DNA of 10,083 nt, taken from the NCBI GenBank assembly GCA_030698645.1, contig JAUYMV010000106.1, positions 1-10,083 on the forward strand, in the 5' to 3' direction. The stretch comes from Mesorhizobium sp. (GTDB lineage: Bacteria > Pseudomonadota > Alphaproteobacteria > Rhizobiales > Rhizobiaceae). A program made the translations under genes and the position numbers. Position 1 is the stretch's first letter. The number at the start of each line of letters is the position of its first letter. Shown here in pieces: positions 6,764-10,083 of this stretch. The notes beneath the pieces were generated by a model. The model was not told the DNA's origin. It did no database searches and saw nothing but the letters and a program-made list of their open reading frames with translations.

Positions 6764-7154
6764 GAGGCCGCGCTTTGTAGGTGTCGGCGGAAATGTCGCG
6801 ATTTTCTTGCTACCGAGGCCCGTCGTCTTGCGAAGAGATGCGGCGGACGCCAGGTGGTGTCAATGTAATGAAGCGACAATTGAAGGAACGGGCCGCGTCA
6901 TCCGCGGCGGCACATCTTCGCAAGTCAGCGGTAGAACGCGCTCTCGGACCTGTCGGCTTCCCGTCTACCGACGCGTGGCAGAAGACCGGCCAGGGCCACC
7001 GCTTCCAGACAAGCATGGACCCTGACCGGCTTCTTCACCTTGGCTTCCCAAAAGGAAAACACTCAGGTGAACTGCTCAAATCTGCTGCCTGATGAACACC
7101 TTCGCCCGTTCCTGCCTACCCTGAAATTCAGGCAGCTTCCAATCGGTGTCATCT

Positions 7155-7862
7155 TCATCGTTCGGCACTCGGGACAAAAAGTCCCGGGTTCATGCCGCGC
7201 CCGATCCGCACCACATCGTCGTGGACCGAGCGGATCTGCGGCCAAGGAAATGCCGAAGGATCTTCTTCTTCCCACGCCTCGCCTTCGCGCATGACCGCAT
7301 CGAGCTTGGCAACCACGCCGGCAAACGTGATTGCCGGCGTCTTCGATAGCGCTTCCAGCAGGGCTTGGGTCCGCCGAAACCCCTCCTGCTCAGCCCTCAG
7401 CCCCGAGAAGTAGCCAATCTCCTCACCAACAGCGTCGAACTGTGCCTGCTTTGATGCAAGCTCGGCCTCCGCCTTCTTGCGGATATGAGCCATGTCAGTC
7501 CGACTTCCGATGATCCGGTCGAGCGAATGTGTCGAACAGACATAGACTGGCTCTCCTCCAGGAATGCAGACCGTCGTTCCCAGGCCATCCACCCGCTCGG
7601 CAAGCTCGGCTTCCAGTTCCTGCTGCCGACGGTCCAGCCGTTCGGCTAGTTCATGCGCCGCCGCCCACTCTCGCCATAGCGCGATGGCAGGGTCCGATTG
7701 AGGACTATCGCCTCCCGTGCCGGCTGCTGCCGCCAGCAGCCCAAGGCTTCGAGCCTTCGCATCGCCTCCAAACGTCCATCCGGTTGCGGCAATGACCGCG
7801 CCACCAAGCGCCTTCCGGCGCGTGACGCGGACAAATCTCATGCTATGGTCGGAATCAGCCAT
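7155..7862 (-). CDS. Hypothetical protein with Tat-like N-terminus and helical, partly coiled-coil body
   Basis: The product has 235 residues and unknown function. The ATG at 7862 is chosen because GAGGAG lies about nine bases upstream; an in-frame ATG 19 codons earlier lacks this. The N-terminus reads TRRKALGGAVIAATGW, resembling a twin-arginine signal (RR, then a weakly hydrophobic stretch, then GGDAKA), though the hydrophobic core is short. The body is rich in Glu, Ala and Arg: ALWREWAAAHELAERLDRRQQELEAELAERV, then KKAEAELASKQAQFDAVGEEIGYF. Before the C-terminus it has FPWPQIRSVHDDVVRIGRGM. As I recall, proteins with a LWREW start and a WPQIRS...DD end are frequent uncharacterised products of rhizobial islands near integrases; I cannot verify that here. 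It is divergent from the XRE gene across 134 bp and may share its regulation. Confidence 0.75.
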   Translation of the reverse strand: MADSDHSMRFVRVTRRKALGGAVIAATGWTFGGDAKARSLGLLAAAAGTGGDSPQSDPAIALWREWAAAHELAERLDRRQQELEAELAERVDGLGTTVCIPGGEPVYVCSTHSLDRIIGSRTDMAHIRKKAEAELASKQAQFDAVGEEIGYFSGLRAEQEGFRRTQALLEALSKTPAITFAGVVAKLDAVMREGEAWEEEDPSAFPWPQIRSVHDDVVRIGRGMNPGLFVPSAER

Positions 7863-7963
7863 GATCCGAGCTCCTCGAAAGCTTAGGTTGTGGTCAGGCT
7901 GGCCAAGATGTTCCTGCATCGAGGTCAGCCGCTCTGCGAAATCGCCGACGATCTAACAGAGTT

Positions 7964-7982
7964 TTGATAGGAAAAATATCAA
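7964..7982. promoter_or_regulatory. Candidate operator 1 for the XRE regulator
   Basis: TTGATA (7964-7969) and TATCAA (7977-7982) form a 19-bp dyad with a seven-base A-rich spacer, 14 bp before the XRE start. Bases 7967-7986 match 8003-8022 at 16 of 20 positions, exactly 36 bp apart. An operator for XRE autoregulation is the natural reading. TTGATA could also act as a -35 element in either direction. Confidence 0.5.
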
Positions 7983-7996
7983 TTCGATCCCGGTGA

Positions 7997-8278
7997 ATGT
8001 CAATAGAAAATCTATCACTTCGTTTTCCGGGGATAACGACCCGCCAGGTGAAGGCAGCGCGAGCTTTGCTGGACTGGTCTCAAACGGATCTCGCTATCCA
8101 CTCGAGAGTTTCCGAGCCGACGATCGCTCGACTTGAAGCAGAGGATGGTCCGTTGGGAGGGAGAGCAGAGACTTCAAACAAAATAATCAGGGCGTTAGTA
8201 GACGCAGGCATCGAGTTCATCCCGGCAAACGGCGGCGGACTAGGCGTGCGGTTGGCGCGTCCCTCGGAAAAGAAATGA
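7997..8278 (+). CDS. XRE-family helix-turn-helix transcriptional regulator
   Basis: The 93-residue DNA-binding protein has one HTH domain: QVKAARALLDWSQTDLAIHSRVSEPTIARLEAED, residues about 17-50, with the recognition helix around SEPTIARLEA. The tail ALVDAGIEFIPANGGGLGVRL is typical of a large rhizobial XRE family of similar size, which has no known ligand domain. The start is the ATG at 7997; the ribosome-binding site is poor (GGTG immediately upstream), but no other ATG, GTG or TTG occurs before the HTH. Two similar dyads flank and overlap the start, suggesting autorepression. It is divergent from the Tat-like coiled-coil gene, a layout usual for a local regulator and its target. Local base composition is more A+T rich than the core genes, which fits transfer. 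Confidence 0.9.
   Translation: MSIENLSLRFPGITTRQVKAARALLDWSQTDLAIHSRVSEPTIARLEAEDGPLGGRAETSNKIIRALVDAGIEFIPANGGGLGVRLARPSEKK
8003..8015. promoter_or_regulatory. Candidate operator 2 inside the XRE coding start
   Basis: ATAGA-AAA-TCTAT is a perfect dyad at codons 3-7 of the XRE gene. It belongs to the 20-bp stretch 8003-8022 that repeats 7967-7986 with four differences. The position would let a bound regulator block its own transcription or initiation. No experimental support. Confidence 0.45.
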
Positions 8279-8333
8279 TCCAGCGGTTGAACGGAAAAGT
8301 CGCGCCATAGCGTCGATTTTTCTTTCGGGCAAT

Positions 8334-9096
8334 GTGGCCTGCTGCCGGTTTTTCGGACAGCCGGTTAAGCTAACATAGCTTGCTCCTCGAACTCGACTGG
8401 GCTCAGATAGCCCAGCGTCGAATGCCGTCGCTGAGGGTTATAGAAGCGCTCGACGTAATCGAACACATTCGCCCTGGCGTCATCCCTCGTCTTGTAGACC
8501 TTGCGGGCTGTCCGCTCGGTCTTGAGCGACGAGAAGAAGCTCTCCATCGCAGCATTGTCCCAGACGTTGCCGGATCGGCTCATCGAACAGGTTATGCCCT
8601 GGTCGGCCATTAGCCGCTGGAACTGCTCGCTGGTATATTGCGATCCCTGGTCGGAATGATGGAGCAGGCTGTCGGGCTTGCCTCGGCGCCAGATCGCCAT
8701 GATGAGGGCATCGGTGACGAGTTGCGCCGTCATCTCCGCCTTCATCGCCCAGCCGACGACGCGCCGGGAGAACAGGTCGACGACGGCGGCAACGTAGAGC
8801 CAACCTTCGGCGGTCCAGATGTAGGTGAAGTCGGCGATCCACTTTTGGTTCGGGGCCGATGCCTCGAAGGCGCGGTCGAGGAGGTTGTCCGACACGGCGG
8901 CTCGCTCTCCCGTATCCTTCGGCAGTCCACGGCGTCGCGGCCGGGCACGCAGACCGTTCTCCCGCATGAGCCTCTCGACACGATGCAGGCCGCAGGAAAG
9001 ACCCTCGGCCAGAATGTCGTGCCAGACGCGACGGGCACCATAGGTGCGGTCGCTGCTCTTGAAGCTGCGATCGATTACCGCCACCAGCGCACCGTC
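8334..9096 (-). mobile_element. Truncated IS3-family insertion sequence
   Basis: This is the orfB end of an IS3-family element. The left boundary is placed near 8333-8335, where the minus strand ends TGTCCGAAAAACCGGCAGCAGGCCA. This resembles the terminal repeats of this IS group, and some 30 bp separate it from the orfB stop. The opposite end is missing: orfA and the N-terminal part of orfB are absent, and integrase-like DNA on the plus strand takes over somewhere between 9097 and about 9165. No target duplication can be assessed and the element cannot transpose by itself. Confidence 0.8.
8365..9096 (-). pseudogene. IS3-family transposase OrfB, 5'-truncated
   Basis: DDE-type integrase-fold transposase of the IS3 family. 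About 244 family-like residues remain, from DGALVAVIDRSFKSSDRTYGA to the stop. The HTH_21-like part with RTYGARRVWHDI is followed by the rve catalytic core. Its acidic residues are all visible: Asp in WIADFTYI, Asp in LLHHSDQGSQYTS, Glu in NAAMESFFSSLK. The C-terminal YNPQRRHSTLGYLSP is also intact. The frame opens upstream to an ATG at 9201, but those first 35 residues are mostly antisense to the integrase remnant, so that start is accidental. OrfA, which supplies the DNA-binding half by frameshifting, is missing. The catalytic domain is intact, but the gene is almost certainly dead as a transposase. Confidence 0.85.
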
Positions 9097-9450
9097 CAGA
9101 AGACGGCGCGGCAATTGGCGGCGACAATAGCAAAGGAGCGAGGCGAGGCTCCTCCGGAAGCCGGACCGCTGGACGGGCTGACACTGCATAGTCTTAGACA
9201 CAGCTTTGCCGGCATTGCGGAAGAGCTAGGCGCTTCGCTTCCCACGATTGCCGCCCTTCTCAGTCATCGCCTTGGCGGCGTCACCGGTGGATATATTCTC
9301 AAGCGTGTCGATGTGCTTCTCGTCGATGCCGCCGATCGTATAGCGAACCATATCGCAATGCTGATGCGCGGCGAGATGCCGACTTCAAACATCGTGCAGT
9401 TTCAGCCGCGCGGCAGGGTGTCATGCACCACGGAAAGGCAGGCGGCATAG
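9097..9450 (+). pseudogene. Tyrosine recombinase (phage-type integrase), C-terminal fragment
   Basis: Only the catalytic C-terminus remains, about 115 codons, with no start codon of its own. The motif LTLHSLRHSFAGIAEELG holds the box II H-x-x-R. ALLSHRLGGVTGGYI holds the later His and the nucleophilic Tyr (in GGYIL). The ending DAADRIANHIAMLMRGE is typical of rhizobial island integrases. The first catalytic Arg and the arm- and core-binding domains are missing. The frame continues leftwards into DNA that is antisense to the IS3 transposase, so that longer product is an artefact. The exact junction lies between 9097 and about 9165. It shows that an integrative element once occupied or neighboured this locus. 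Confidence 0.85.
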
Positions 9451-9567
9451 CCACAATCCTTAAGCGCGCCCCCGCACTCCCACTGGTCACACTAGGTTCT
9501 AACAACACTCCTGCATAGGAACACTATCGTGGTTAGCGTGCAGCGCGATGTTGGGGAAAGAGCATAC

Positions 9568-10059
9568 TCACGGTGCACTGGCCGGGGCCACGACAGGGGT
9601 AGTCGATGCCGCTGCCCCTTGCGTCATCGTCGGGTTCGACGCCGCTGCATAGCCGGCGCCGACGAGCGATACTGCGGCGCCTACCCATAGAAGATACTGG
9701 ATCGTCTTGACAGTGGACGGGAGTTTCGAAGGCTTGATCGTGACTTTGTAATTTCCGTCAAGCTTGTTGAGGTTATCAAGGTAGCCATTAAAGGCGCGTC
9801 CGAACCGCCCCATAATATTAATAAATGCCAGACTTAGAATTGCGCTAAAGATAAAGACCGCAATAGCGATGGCTTTGTCAGTCCGCATTTGCGTAGTGGC
9901 GAAAAACCACAGTCCGCCAAGCGCCACGGTGAAAAGCGGCGGAATTTTATAGAGGATGTCGTTCATCGACCGGAAATGTGCGTATTGTTCCCGATAAATG
10001 TCAGAGAGCTTAACGCCACCCTCTGCGACTGGGACTACCGGTTCGCCCTGCTCGGTCAA
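9568..10059 (-). CDS. Hypothetical three-helix membrane protein
   Basis: I do not recognise the family. The 163-residue product has a soluble N-terminus with IYREQYAHFRSMNDILYKIP, TM1 about 40-56, TM2 about 62-84, a polar Lys/Asn-rich segment (NGYLDNLNKLDGNYKV), TM3 about 119-140 and an Ala/Pro/Thr-rich tail. The start is TTG at 10059: an in-frame TGA lies four codons further upstream and no ATG occurs before residue 32. A 2TM hairpin after a short cytoplasmic helix is loosely like SLATT-type effectors found beside signalling or defence genes, but I see no diagnostic motif. GC is lower than in the core genes, and the integrase remnant next door suggests acquisition. The TTG overlaps a stop codon of another minus-strand frame (TTGA), which could couple it to an upstream gene outside the window. 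Confidence 0.7.
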   Translation of the reverse strand: MTEQGEPVVPVAEGGVKLSDIYREQYAHFRSMNDILYKIPPLFTVALGGLWFFATTQMRTDKAIAIAVFIFSAILSLAFINIMGRFGRAFNGYLDNLNKLDGNYKVTIKPSKLPSTVKTIQYLLWVGAAVSLVGAGYAAASNPTMTQGAAASTTPVVAPASAP

Positions 10060-10083
10060 TGGCCCATCCGTTCAAATGGTTTC

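Larger units (their letters stand above)
6520..7154. other. 635-bp stretch without a recognisable gene
   Basis: No frame on either strand resembles a known protein. The longest plausible small frame starts at ATG 6868 and ends at 7092 (about 74 residues, starting MKRQLKERAASSAAAHL). It lacks a ribosome-binding site and I do not recognise it; it could be a decayed gene fragment. Two clean hairpins are listed separately. The stretch marks the change from core to accessory DNA. Confidence 0.5.

Noticed and set aside
6781..7092. 103-codon plus-strand frame in the gap, with an internal ATG at 6868
   Set aside because: It has no ribosome-binding site, no recognisable domain and competing open frames on both strands. 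It is noted within the gap entry, not called as a gene.
9451..9567. Possible tRNA or attachment site next to the integrase remnant
   Set aside because: I looked for a tRNA 3' end (TTC-loop plus acceptor arm) or a duplicated att core matching the left side and found none, apart from the weak 12-bp inverted match.
6520..9567. CRISPR array or retron-like repeat structure
   Set aside because: No regularly spaced direct repeats are present; the only tandem similarity is the two-copy operator-like pair at 7967-8022.
9568..10059. Calling the membrane protein a phage holin or a toxin
   Set aside because: Three helices and a small size are not enough; I see no lysis genes, antitoxin or diagnostic motif within the window.

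Overview
The window looks like chromosomal DNA from a high-GC alphaproteobacterium of the Hyphomicrobiales (Rhizobiales), most likely Mesorhizobium or a close relative. This rests on gene content and order (tesB, glnK, amtB beside a UbiH-family hydroxylase), on the rhizobial character of the XRE regulator and integrase remnant, and on GC-rich codon use. It is inferred from reading, not from a database search.

Positions 1-6519 are ordinary core genome. A minus-strand block runs tesB (acyl-CoA thioesterase II), glnK (PII signalling protein) and amtB (ammonium channel). It has a convincing sigma-54 promoter and an NtrC-like site in front of glnK, and a strong Rho-independent terminator after amtB. 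Divergent from tesB is a plus-strand FAD monooxygenase of the ubiquinone-hydroxylase family, followed by an OsmC-family peroxidase. Convergent with osmC are a secreted MsrA and, upstream of it, a YceH-family winged-helix protein. A long palindromic element sits exactly between the ends of osmC and msrA. glnK-amtB handles nitrogen sensing and ammonium uptake; OsmC and MsrA handle oxidative damage.

Positions 6520-10083 are accessory. About 630 bp carry no recognisable gene but hold two clean hairpins. Next is a divergent pair: a coiled-coil protein of unknown function with a Tat-like N-terminus (minus strand) and a 93-residue XRE regulator (plus strand). The regulator has two similar dyad sites, 36 bp apart, on either side of its start codon. 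Beyond lies a scar: an IS3-family element lacking its upstream part abuts the C-terminal third of a tyrosine recombinase. The window ends with a TTG-started three-helix membrane protein of unknown function and lower GC.

I did not find a complete new defence or mobile system. The best leads are the XRE/coiled-coil pair with its tandem operators, the IS/integrase deletion scar, and the terminal membrane protein, whose gene may be translationally coupled to one outside the window.
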